A stretch of 64,000 bases of DNA from Streptomyces sp. B21-083 (GTDB lineage Bacteria > Actinomycetota > Actinomycetes > Streptomycetales > Streptomycetaceae). The notes under the pieces were generated by a model. The model was not told the origin of the DNA. It did no database searches and saw nothing but the letters and a program-made list of their open reading frames with translations. How positions within the stretch are numbered: position 1 is the stretch's first letter; every line of letters starts with the position of its first letter. Location of the stretch: NCBI RefSeq assembly GCF_036898825.1, contig NZ_JARUND010000002.1:2666001-2730000 (forward strand). Reading direction: 5' to 3'. Below, piece after piece: positions 50,381 to 58,028 of the stretch. Position numbers and translations under genes: made by a program.

Positions 50381-50417
50381 GTGCCCGCCTCCACCGGGCC
50401 CACCCCTGCTCGGCCGG

Positions 50418-51836
50418 TTACGACCCGTTCGCGTTCGACCGGCCGAAGAACTCGATCTCGGCGATGGCCACCTGCTTGTCGCCCGACGCGGCGTGCGCCG
50501 AGAGGATCACGAAGCGTACGGAGGTGACGGAGCCGACGCGGAAGGCTCGGGTCTGAGCGCCCGCGCCCTGGTCGAGGTTGAGGATGCGGGTCGTCTTCTT
50601 TCCGTCGGCGGTGGTGATCTGTGCCTCGACGCGCTTCGGGAGCGCCGACTCGGAGAGCGTCTCTGCGCGGGCGGAGACGCCGGGCGTGATGAGGACGTCC
50701 AGCAGCCGGGTGGGCTCGGCGAACCGGGCCTCGATCCACTGGCCCTCGCCCGACTGGGTGACGCCGGGACCCCACCAGGTGTTGCTCCGCTTGTCGAAGG
50801 CCAGTTCGGGCTTGTGGCCGGGGTAGGAGCGGGACGCGGTGACCTTGTCCGGGTCGGCCGGGGCGCGCTTGGCGAAGTGGTCGCGTACGCCGTTCACCGC
50901 GTCGCCGAAGTTCATGACCGCCGCGACCAGGAGGGTCAGCACCAGCGCGCCGACCACCCAGTTCCAGACGCGGCCGAAGCCCCGGCGCAGTCGCGGGCGG
51001 TCGCCCGCCCACGGGGTCTCGCCGCCCCGCAGGTCCAGCAGCCGGCGCCACCACGGAAGCCGCCGGCCGGGCTCGCCGCCGCCATGGCCCGACATCGGCA
51101 TGGCGCAACGTCCGCAGAAGTGCCGGTCGGGCATGTTCGGGGTCGCGCACCAGGGGCACGGCAGACCGCCCTGTACGCCGGGTTCCCGGCCCGGGGTACG
51201 GACCTGCGGGCGGTCGGCGACCGGGAGGCCCGGCAGCACCGGTGCGACGGACGGCTCCGGGGCGGTCCGGGGTTCGGGGTCCGCGACCGGCACGAGGAGG
51301 GACCTGGCGCGGGCCGCGGTGTCGTCCGGCTCGGAGGCGGGAGTGGGAGAGTGCGCGGGGGTGTTCTCCCCCGGTGGTACGGCGGGCTGGGGCAGGGTGT
51401 CCGCGTCGGCGCCCTGGGGCGGTTCGGGGGCGGTAGCGGTCGACCGGGGCGAGGGGGCGGGTGCGGGTTCGTCCAGCCGGGCCAGGGCGGTGCGGGGCAC
51501 CCCGGCGCCGCCGGGGCCCGAGCGGGAGAAGGCGTCCCAACCGGGAGCGGGAGCGTCGGCGCTGCCCGACGGCCCGCCGCCGGACCTCGTCTCCTCGCGC
51601 ACGCCCGCCGCCACGGCGGGCTCCCCCGCCGGAACGGACACGGGATCGCCGGCACCCGCGCCTCTGACGGAGCCCGCCCGGCCCCCTTGGCCGGCCCTTC
51701 CCTCACCCACTTCCCGTCCCTCGCGGTCCGCCCGCTCCTCGCGGTCGGACCAGCTCAGCACCGCCCCGCAGGCGTCGCAGAAGGACTGGCCGGGCTCCGC
51801 CCGTGTTCCGCATTCGGCGCAGCTCTGGCTGGTCAT
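50418..51836 (-). CDS. zinc-ribbon, single-pass membrane protein with discoidin-like domain at the end of the CIS operon
   Basis: This 472-aa protein has an N-terminal zinc ribbon (CAECG and CDACG, residues 6-24). A long Pro/Ala/Glu-rich linker follows (about 25-215), then a second zinc ribbon (CPWCATPNMPDRHFCGRC), a membrane segment (WNWVVGALVLTLLVAAVMNF, about 310-330) and a C-terminal beta-rich domain resembling a discoidin or NADase-type glycan-binding fold (SYPGHKPELAFDKRSNTWWGPG, RVGSVTSVRFVILSAHA). It overlaps the tail-protein-I gene by ATGA. The zinc ribbons would be cytoplasmic and the C-terminus outside. Position and topology resemble the membrane protein CisA reported for Streptomyces coelicolor CIS, as I remember it. 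A role as membrane tether for the cytoplasmic particle is inference. Confidence 0.82.
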   Translation of the reverse strand: MTSQSCAECGTRAEPGQSFCDACGAVLSWSDREERADREGREVGEGRAGQGGRAGSVRGAGAGDPVSVPAGEPAVAAGVREETRSGGGPSGSADAPAPGWDAFSRSGPGGAGVPRTALARLDEPAPAPSPRSTATAPEPPQGADADTLPQPAVPPGENTPAHSPTPASEPDDTAARARSLLVPVADPEPRTAPEPSVAPVLPGLPVADRPQVRTPGREPGVQGGLPCPWCATPNMPDRHFCGRCAMPMSGHGGGEPGRRLPWWRRLLDLRGGETPWAGDRPRLRRGFGRVWNWVVGALVLTLLVAAVMNFGDAVNGVRDHFAKRAPADPDKVTASRSYPGHKPELAFDKRSNTWWGPGVTQSGEGQWIEARFAEPTRLLDVLITPGVSARAETLSESALPKRVEAQITTADGKKTTRILNLDQGAGAQTRAFRVGSVTSVRFVILSAHAASGDKQVAIAEIEFFGRSNANGS

Positions 51837-52390
51837 CTTTCCGGGGTCCTTTCGGCGACGGTCACCTTGACCGTGTAGGGCATGTGGGCGGGGCGGGCCG
51901 CGGCGACGAGGCTGTCCAGCCGGTGTTCGTCCGCGGGTGTCGGGTCGGGCAGCCGCAGGGCGACGTGCAGATGGGGGCGGGGATCGCCGGGGACGGGTCC
52001 GAGGGGCCGGGCGTGCCAGTCGGCGCCGCCGCTCTCGGTGATCTCCGGGATCACCCCGAAGGCGAGCCGTACGGCCTCGGACAGGCCTCGCCGGGTGCCT
52101 CGTACCCGGTGGAGATACGCGGCGGCGGCGACGGCGGCGCGCAGCCGTTCCTCCGGTTCGGAGCCGTCGATCTCGGCGCCGACCCAGCTGCCGAGCCAGC
52201 GCGTGAAGTCGAGGGGGGCCAGGGACGGGGTGAAGTAGGAGTCGAGACAGTCGAGGGCGTTGAGGATGGGCGCGACGACGTCGTCGAGACCGCCGACGAA
52301 CCGCTGGGCCAGGTCGTCGTCGGCGAAGACCGCCGGGAGCATCGCGCCGATGGGCGCGGAGGAGCCGAGTCCGTCGATGGAGCCTCTCAA
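51833..52390 (-). CDS. phage tail protein I-like baseplate protein (Cis12-like)
   Basis: The TTG at 52390 behind AGGGAGG gives 185 aa. It has the pattern of tail protein I / Afp12-type wedge proteins: MLPAVFADDDLAQRFVGGLDDVVAPILNALDCLDSYFTPSLAPLDFTRWLGSWVG at the start and RLRAAVAAAAYLHRVRGTRRGLSEAVRLAFG in the middle. It joins the baseplate-J protein around the hub. Its stop overlaps the next gene. Confidence 0.88.
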   Translation of the reverse strand: MRGSIDGLGSSAPIGAMLPAVFADDDLAQRFVGGLDDVVAPILNALDCLDSYFTPSLAPLDFTRWLGSWVGAEIDGSEPEERLRAAVAAAAYLHRVRGTRRGLSEAVRLAFGVIPEITESGGADWHARPLGPVPGDPRPHLHVALRLPDPTPADEHRLDSLVAAARPAHMPYTVKVTVAERTPER

Positions 52391-52421
52391 CGGGCCCTCC
52401 CTGCTTGCTGGTCGGGCTTCC

Positions 52422-54383
52422 TCATGAGCTGTCCCCGATGACCCGCACCCGGTGGTCGAAGGAGAAGACGAGGGACGGCGGGGCGAGGTCGATGCGGTTC
52501 GTCGCCTCGCCGCGCTTGCCGGTGAGCGGGTCGGCGGGATGCAGCTGCACCTCGTCGACCAGTTCGACGCCGGGGACGCGTTGCAGGACCGCGAAGACCT
52601 CGCCGGACTGCACGGGACGCCCGAAGGGCCAGCCCTTGCCGTCGGCGCCGCCGGTGAGCGGATCGAGGTGACGGTAGAGGGCGTCGTGCGCCTGCCTGCG
52701 TACCCGGTCCGTGTCGACGCCCCGGAAGGCGTGCACCGTCGCGACGACGGTGACCCCCTGGTAGAAGGGCGGCCCGACCGCCAACCGCGTGCCGATCAGG
52801 CGCCGTTCGTCGAGATAGCGCGTGATGCGCTGCAACAGGGCGTCCCCGGGGACAAGTTGCTCGAAGCGCAGCCGCCCGCCGGGGTCGGGTACGGCCTGCG
52901 GTACGACCAACACCCGTACGGCGTAGGCCCCGTGCTCGCCCTCGTCGCCCTCCAGGCAGGTGATGCGGGCGGTCTCGGGGGCGGCGCGGCGGGCGAGTTC
53001 CTCGTAGTCCCGCAGGGTGACGGCGCGTTCCTGGGCGCGCAGGGTGATCGGCGCCCTGACCTTGGCCTCCTCGACGGTCTCGCCGTCGACGCCGCCGCGC
53101 GCGGCCTCCCGGTTGACGACTTCGGAGACGTACGGGATCGAGCTGCGCATCACCTGTACGGCACCCCGGGCGACGTTGCCCCCCTTGCCTCCGCCGGTGC
53201 GGTAGCGGCGGGCGCGCAGGACCGCGCCCTTGGGCGGGACGGCTCCGTACTGGCGCAGGGTGCCGTCGGGTTCGCGGACGGCGGGGCCGAAGGCGATCTC
53301 GCCGGTCGCGGCGTCGAGGGTGAGGTGGCGGTCGTCGGGGGCGGAGGCGGAGAAGTGCGGGACGACCTGCCAGTCCGTCCACCCCTCGGGTCCGGCGGCG
53401 GACTGGAGGAGTAGGGGCGGGTCGTCGCCGACGACGGGCGAGTTGGCCAGTCGCAGCCGCTGCCCGGGCAGGCCGGTGGACTCGCCGAGGGCCTCGTCGT
53501 ACACGGTGTCCGCGTGGACCGCACGCGTGGTGCCGCCCATGGTGAAAGCCTCGGCGGACCGGATAGTGGGCGAAGTCGTGTAGAAGGGCTGGTTGTTGAG
53601 AGGCTCGGTGACCCGGCAGCGCAGCCAGCCGGCCTCCCGGCCGCCGGTGCGGGAGAGGGTGTGGCCGCCGGGGACGTGCAGGACGACGTCGCCGGGCCGG
53701 TTGAGGCCACCGGTGCCGTCCCGGTGGACCTCGCAGGCCGCCCAGCCGTCCTCGGTCCACGCCTCCCACAGGAGCGGCGGCTGGCGCGGGTCGACGCCGA
53801 CGCCGTCGACGCGGCTGTCGAGGTCGAGGGCGACCGCGCAGTGCGGTACGGCCGCGCTCAGCCCGAACAGCATGCAGTCACCGGGGCTCGGGGCCTCGGC
53901 GAAGCAGAGCACGTCCTTGCCCTCGGTGAGGTCGGCTGTCCGGTCGGCGACGGGAGCGCCGTCGCTCTGTACGACGAGGTGCCGCAACTCGCATGGGACG
54001 AGGGCGAGTTCGCGTTCCGTGGCGAAGACGACGGCCTCCTCGCTCTCGGTGCGGAGTGTGGCCGCCTCGGTCCCCGGCGGCAGCAGCACCGTCTCCTCCT
54101 GGGGCGCCGACAGCCAGAACGTCACGTCCGTGCGGGCGGCCGAGGGCGGGAAGAGGGTGATGCCGACGAGGTCGAGGAAGGCGAGGTGGTTCTTCTCCGG
54201 GACGCGGTTGAGGCGGTAGACGATCTGGTCCGCCATGTGCGCGACCGTCTCCACGAGGGTGACGCCGGGGTCGGAGACGTTGTGGTCGGTCCACTCCGGG
54301 GCGCGCTGCTGGATGTAGCGCTTGGCGTCGTCGACGAACTGCTGGAAGCGGCGGTCGTCAAGGTTGGGTGAGGGCAGGGCCAT
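52422..54383 (-). CDS. baseplate J-like protein (Cis11-like)
   Basis: 653 aa from ATG 54383. Motifs: LVETVAHMADQIVYRLNRVPEKNHLAFLDLVGITLFPPSAARTDVTFWLSAP, the Afp11 start; the middle RSSIPYVSEVVNREAARGGVDGETVEEAKVRAPITLRAQERAVTLRDYEELARRAAP is the Baseplate_J domain. It forms wedges that link hub to sheath. Gene length fits other CIS J proteins. Starts seven bases after the gp25-like stop. Confidence 0.93.
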   Translation of the reverse strand: MALPSPNLDDRRFQQFVDDAKRYIQQRAPEWTDHNVSDPGVTLVETVAHMADQIVYRLNRVPEKNHLAFLDLVGITLFPPSAARTDVTFWLSAPQEETVLLPPGTEAATLRTESEEAVVFATERELALVPCELRHLVVQSDGAPVADRTADLTEGKDVLCFAEAPSPGDCMLFGLSAAVPHCAVALDLDSRVDGVGVDPRQPPLLWEAWTEDGWAACEVHRDGTGGLNRPGDVVLHVPGGHTLSRTGGREAGWLRCRVTEPLNNQPFYTTSPTIRSAEAFTMGGTTRAVHADTVYDEALGESTGLPGQRLRLANSPVVGDDPPLLLQSAAGPEGWTDWQVVPHFSASAPDDRHLTLDAATGEIAFGPAVREPDGTLRQYGAVPPKGAVLRARRYRTGGGKGGNVARGAVQVMRSSIPYVSEVVNREAARGGVDGETVEEAKVRAPITLRAQERAVTLRDYEELARRAAPETARITCLEGDEGEHGAYAVRVLVVPQAVPDPGGRLRFEQLVPGDALLQRITRYLDERRLIGTRLAVGPPFYQGVTVVATVHAFRGVDTDRVRRQAHDALYRHLDPLTGGADGKGWPFGRPVQSGEVFAVLQRVPGVELVDEVQLHPADPLTGKRGEATNRIDLAPPSLVFSFDHRVRVIGDSS

Positions 54384-54389
54384 CGGTGA

Positions 54390-54833
54390 TCAGCGGTCGC
54401 TTTCAGGGGAGTTGCCCGTGTCGCCGGACGCGTCGGGCCCCTCGTGGGAGGGGATGACGTAGAAGGGGAAGACGAGACTGCGCGGGTTGTTGGTGCCGCG
54501 GATCGAGTAGCGGACGTCGATGAACAGGACGCCCTGTTCGGCACCGGCGGTGACCTCGACGTCGTCGACCTCGATGCGCGGCTCCCAGCGGTCGAGGCTG
54601 GAGTACACCTCGTGCTGGATACGCCCGGCGGTGGCCTCGTTGACCGGCGCGAACACCAGGTCGTGGATGGCGCAGCCGAATTCGGGCCGCATGGGGCGTT
54701 CTCCGGGCGCGGTGGCGAGGACGAGCCGGATGGCCTCCTCGACCTCCCGTTCCCCGCTGACGAGGGCGATGCCCCCGGTGGGCCCGATGCGCAGCGGGAA
54801 CGCCCACCCGGAACCGACGAACTGCTCGGCCAT
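54390..54833 (-). CDS. gp25-like baseplate wedge protein (Cis9-like)
   Basis: 147 aa. The GPW/gp25 pattern is WAFPLRIGPTGGIALVSGEREVEEAIRLVLATAPGERPMRPEFGCAIHDLVFAP. Essential for starting sheath assembly on the baseplate, by homology to T4 gp25. ATG 54833, 18 bases after the spike stop. Confidence 0.94.
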   Translation of the reverse strand: MAEQFVGSGWAFPLRIGPTGGIALVSGEREVEEAIRLVLATAPGERPMRPEFGCAIHDLVFAPVNEATAGRIQHEVYSSLDRWEPRIEVDDVEVTAGAEQGVLFIDVRYSIRGTNNPRSLVFPFYVIPSHEGPDASGDTGNSPESDR

Positions 54834-54851
54834 CTTCGTAACCCACCTGCC

Positions 54852-56756
54852 TTACGGGATCGGATACGGCTTGTTGTTGACCGTGACCAGGCCGTTCAGC
54901 ATGACGCTGATGGCCCGAATACCCACGTTGGCAACGGAGTTGATCTGAATGGTGCCGGTCGTGCTGATGCTCGCCGCACCGGCCGCCTTGAGGCTGAGGG
55001 CGCCGAGCGCGTCCACGTTGACCGCGCCGCCGAGGGACTTGAGGCTGACGATCCCGCGCCCCTGGAGGTTGAGGATGCCGCCGCTTCTGATGTTGATGGC
55101 CCGGCGGGCGCTCAGCGTCAGATCGGTACCCGCGTCCACGGAGACGGAGGTGCCGCCCTTGATGCTGACGGAGCCCTTGCTGTCCACGGTGATCTCGGTC
55201 TTGGTGCGGTCGAGGTTGATGGTCAGCCTGTCGTTGCCGCTGGCGATGCGCACTCCCTGTTTGCGGAGGCCGGTCTGCTGGCTGAGCAGGTCGACCCGGT
55301 TGCCCTCCCGGTCGGACAGGGTGTGCCGGATGGCCTTCTTCTTCAGCGGGTCGTGCAGCTTCACGTCCTTGACGGCGGTCGGCTCGTCCCGCCCGTTGTA
55401 GAGCCCGCCCACGACGAACGGATGGTCGAGTGCCCCCCGGTCGAAGGAGACGAGCACCTCGTCCCCGACGTCGAGCGGGAAGATCCCGCCCCCGCCCTTC
55501 CCGCCCAGCTGTACGACCCGCGTCCAGTCACTCACGTACGCGTCGTCCAGCCAGGGGAACTGAAGCTTCACCCGCCCCTGTTTCAGGGGGTCCTGTACGT
55601 CGGTGACCAGCGCGTTCGCGACGCCGGGCAGCCGGGGTGCGGTGGTCGCGGCGTCGCCGGAGGTGAGGCCGAACAGGGAACGCCACTGGCGTCCGCTGAC
55701 CGTCACGAGGGTCTCGTAGTGGTCGCCGTCGCCGAAGACGTGCCGTACGGACGTGCAGGTGTACTTGCCCTCGAAGGGCTTGCCGACCTTCGCCAGGGTC
55801 ACCGGAATCCCGGGACGCAGTTTCGGATTCCCCCGCACGGTGATCTCCAGCTCGGCGAAGGCGGAGGCGACGTCGTCGGCGAGGGCGTCGGCCGCGAACT
55901 TGACCTCGGACTGGCGGTCGTACGGCGTGTCGGTCTCGACGAGTACGCCCGCCTTGAAGGGCGCGGAGGCCTTCTTCGGGGTCGTGCCGATGCCGATGAG
56001 CGGGGTGGTCCCGGCCGGTGCGGTGGCGGTGAGCTTCCTCTTGGTCGTGACGTCCCAGCCCCGGGCCTGGACCTTGGCGATCTGGTCGGCGGAGGTGACG
56101 GCGGCCCTGCAGCGCAGGATGTCGACACCGCCCTCCAGCACGAAGGGGCTCTTCTCACCCGGAGTGCTGACCGGCGGCGCCCCGGACGCGGGGTCGGGCT
56201 TGACGAACTGGAACTTCCCCTTGGCGTCCAGGGACATGACCATCTCGCTCTCGTCGGCGAGCCGCGCGAGAAAGTCCCAGTCGGTCACGTTGGCCTGGCT
56301 GATGAAGTCGTAGACGGTCTTGGTGCTCTGGATCTTGCCGACCGGAACTCCCGCCGTGGCGACGACCTTTCGGACGATGTCCGAGGCCGTCTGGTTACGG
56401 AAGGCGGCCACCCGGCTCTGCCGCATCAGGCGGTGACCGGCGTCGTAGCCACGGATGACGGTGAAGGTGCCGGTGCCGTCGTAGTCGGTCTCCATACCGG
56501 TGACCTCGCCGGTGATCAACGGGTCGGCGGCGCCCTTACCGGCGGCAACGGGCGCCAGGATCACGGGAGTTCCGAAGTCGACGCTGAGCTCACCGAGGAC
56601 CAGGTGCTTCGGGTCGCGGAAGGTGATCCGGAAGGCCCCGGGCACCCCGGCCCCCAGGTCGACCCAGCCGCCGACGAGCAACGGGGCGATGTCGTCGGGC
56701 AGTTTGGCGCCCCCGACCTTGACGCTGATGGAGCTGGAGAAGGTGATCTGGACCAT
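54852..56756 (-). CDS. VgrG-like spike/hub protein (Cis8-like)
   Basis: 634 aa from ATG 56756. The N-terminal gp27-like hub part is followed by the gp5/OB-type middle (VTDVQDPLKQGRVKLQFPWLDDAYVSDWTRVVQLGGKGGGGIFPLDVGDEVLVSFDRG). The C-terminal beta-helix is made of short repeats (LTLSARRAINIRSGGILNLQGRGIVSLKSLGG) and ends NNKPYPIP. There is no lysozyme domain and no PAAR gene next to it. It should form the tube-tip trimer. One-base overlap (TGATG) with the LysM gene. Confidence 0.94.
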   Translation of the reverse strand: MVQITFSSSISVKVGGAKLPDDIAPLLVGGWVDLGAGVPGAFRITFRDPKHLVLGELSVDFGTPVILAPVAAGKGAADPLITGEVTGMETDYDGTGTFTVIRGYDAGHRLMRQSRVAAFRNQTASDIVRKVVATAGVPVGKIQSTKTVYDFISQANVTDWDFLARLADESEMVMSLDAKGKFQFVKPDPASGAPPVSTPGEKSPFVLEGGVDILRCRAAVTSADQIAKVQARGWDVTTKRKLTATAPAGTTPLIGIGTTPKKASAPFKAGVLVETDTPYDRQSEVKFAADALADDVASAFAELEITVRGNPKLRPGIPVTLAKVGKPFEGKYTCTSVRHVFGDGDHYETLVTVSGRQWRSLFGLTSGDAATTAPRLPGVANALVTDVQDPLKQGRVKLQFPWLDDAYVSDWTRVVQLGGKGGGGIFPLDVGDEVLVSFDRGALDHPFVVGGLYNGRDEPTAVKDVKLHDPLKKKAIRHTLSDREGNRVDLLSQQTGLRKQGVRIASGNDRLTINLDRTKTEITVDSKGSVSIKGGTSVSVDAGTDLTLSARRAINIRSGGILNLQGRGIVSLKSLGGAVNVDALGALSLKAAGAASISTTGTIQINSVANVGIRAISVMLNGLVTVNNKPYPIP

Positions 56757-57490
56757 CAGGCGCTCGCCTCCTCCGCCGCCGGCAGGATGAGTTCGAGCCC
56801 GGTCGGCAGCCTGCCCGGGTCGTCGAGGCCGTTGCGCTCGGCGATGGCCCGCCAGGCGGTCGCGTCCCCGTACTCCCGCCAGGCGAGCGACTGCAACGAG
56901 TCCCCGGCGACGACCCGGTGCACGCGCTGCGCGGTGAGCGCGCCCGACGTCGGGTTCTGTCCCTTGGTCTTGCTGGGAATCTCGTGCAGATGCACCTGAC
57001 AGGTGGCCCGGATGGGCACACCGGTCGTCCCGAAGAGGGAGTAGGTCGCCTCCACGGAACTGACGTACGCGGTGAACCGCGCGGTGGAGAACGACCCCCA
57101 CTCGAAAACGACCCAGGGCGTCGACGACTGATTGGCGGCGATGCTCTTGGCGGTCGTCTCGCAGCAGGAGAACAGCGCCTCGACCTTCTTCAGCACGCTG
57201 TTGCTGCTCGGATCGTCGGACGAGTCGAGGAAGATCTCGACGGTCATCTCGCGCGGCAACGGCCCCTGGAACTCCGGCAGTGAGCCGTCCCGGACAGCCG
57301 CCGTGGGAGTGGTCTTCCACTGGGCGCGGCGACTGAGCGACAGTTGGGAGGGGTTGAAGTCGAAGCTGAAGTTCTTGATGAGCGCGCCGGGTGTGGTGCT
57401 GTAGCCGATCGGCGGCTCGTGAATGGCGAGCGTGGCCCGCACCAGGCTCTTCCCGGCACCGCCCTTGCCGCCCTTGCTTCCCTTGGCCAT
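56756..57490 (-). CDS. LysM-containing hub protein (Cis7-like)
   Basis: 244 aa from ATG 57490. The core has FSFDFNPSQLSLSRRAQWK and MTVEIFLDSSDD, the contractile-tail hub pattern. The end is a LysM domain (HRVVAGDSLQSLAWREYGDATAWRAIAERNGLDDPGRLPTGLELILP). In Afp/PVC-type systems this protein connects the inner tube to the spike. Its stop and the spike start overlap. Confidence 0.93.
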   Translation of the reverse strand: MAKGSKGGKGGAGKSLVRATLAIHEPPIGYSTTPGALIKNFSFDFNPSQLSLSRRAQWKTTPTAAVRDGSLPEFQGPLPREMTVEIFLDSSDDPSSNSVLKKVEALFSCCETTAKSIAANQSSTPWVVFEWGSFSTARFTAYVSSVEATYSLFGTTGVPIRATCQVHLHEIPSKTKGQNPTSGALTAQRVHRVVAGDSLQSLAWREYGDATAWRAIAERNGLDDPGRLPTGLELILPAAEEASA

Positions 57491-57540
57491 GTGGTTCCTG
57501 CCTCTTCCCGTCCGCTTCCGTCCTCGTCCCGTCCGCTCGC

Positions 57541-57966
57541 TCAGTCCGTGAAGCCGTGGTGGGTGATCTCCAGGACCTCCGTGGCGACGCCCGGGTTCGC
57601 GGGGTCCAGGGAGGGGCCCTGCCAGCTCACGGGCAGTACGTCGATGAGCCCCCAGCGCGCCACCTCCGAACCGTCGGCGCGCAGCGCGGCGATCTGGGCG
57701 GTGGGGCGGGTGACTCCCGTGGTCACACTCGAGATCCAGGCGGCGACCTTGGAGGTGTCCGGCGTCAGCGGCCGGGTCAGCCGGATGTTCGAGAACGTCA
57801 CCCGCGACGGAAGCGCCCACACGAACCCGTTGTTGCCGCCCTCCTGGTGATGTTCGATCTCCACCGCGGACGACAGGCCCTCGCACCCGTTGAAGTACCC
57901 GAGGCTCTCGCCGTCGATGGTGAGGGTGAAGAAGATCGTGGAGCCCGGGTCGGTATCGGTGGACAT
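57541..57966 (-). CDS. second tube or tube-initiator protein (Cis1b-like)
   Basis: 141 aa. T4-gp19-like pattern: FTLTIDGESLGYFNGCEGLSSAVEIEHHQEGGNNGFVW and then PLTPDTSKVAAWISSVTTG. It is the second gp19-family gene of the operon, next to the hub genes, which in Afp-type systems marks the tube initiator (Afp5 position). Confidence 0.9.
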   Translation of the reverse strand: MSTDTDPGSTIFFTLTIDGESLGYFNGCEGLSSAVEIEHHQEGGNNGFVWALPSRVTFSNIRLTRPLTPDTSKVAAWISSVTTGVTRPTAQIAALRADGSEVARWGLIDVLPVSWQGPSLDPANPGVATEVLEITHHGFTD

Positions 57967-58028
57967 CGGGGCCTTTCAACTGACGTGTGGAGGTGCGGAT
58001 GTGTTCGGCGGATGTGTTCGTGCGCGGG

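Noticed and set aside
54444..56999. 851-codon plus-strand frame
   Set aside because: Antisense to spike and gp25 genes; composition is typical of a reverse-strand shadow.
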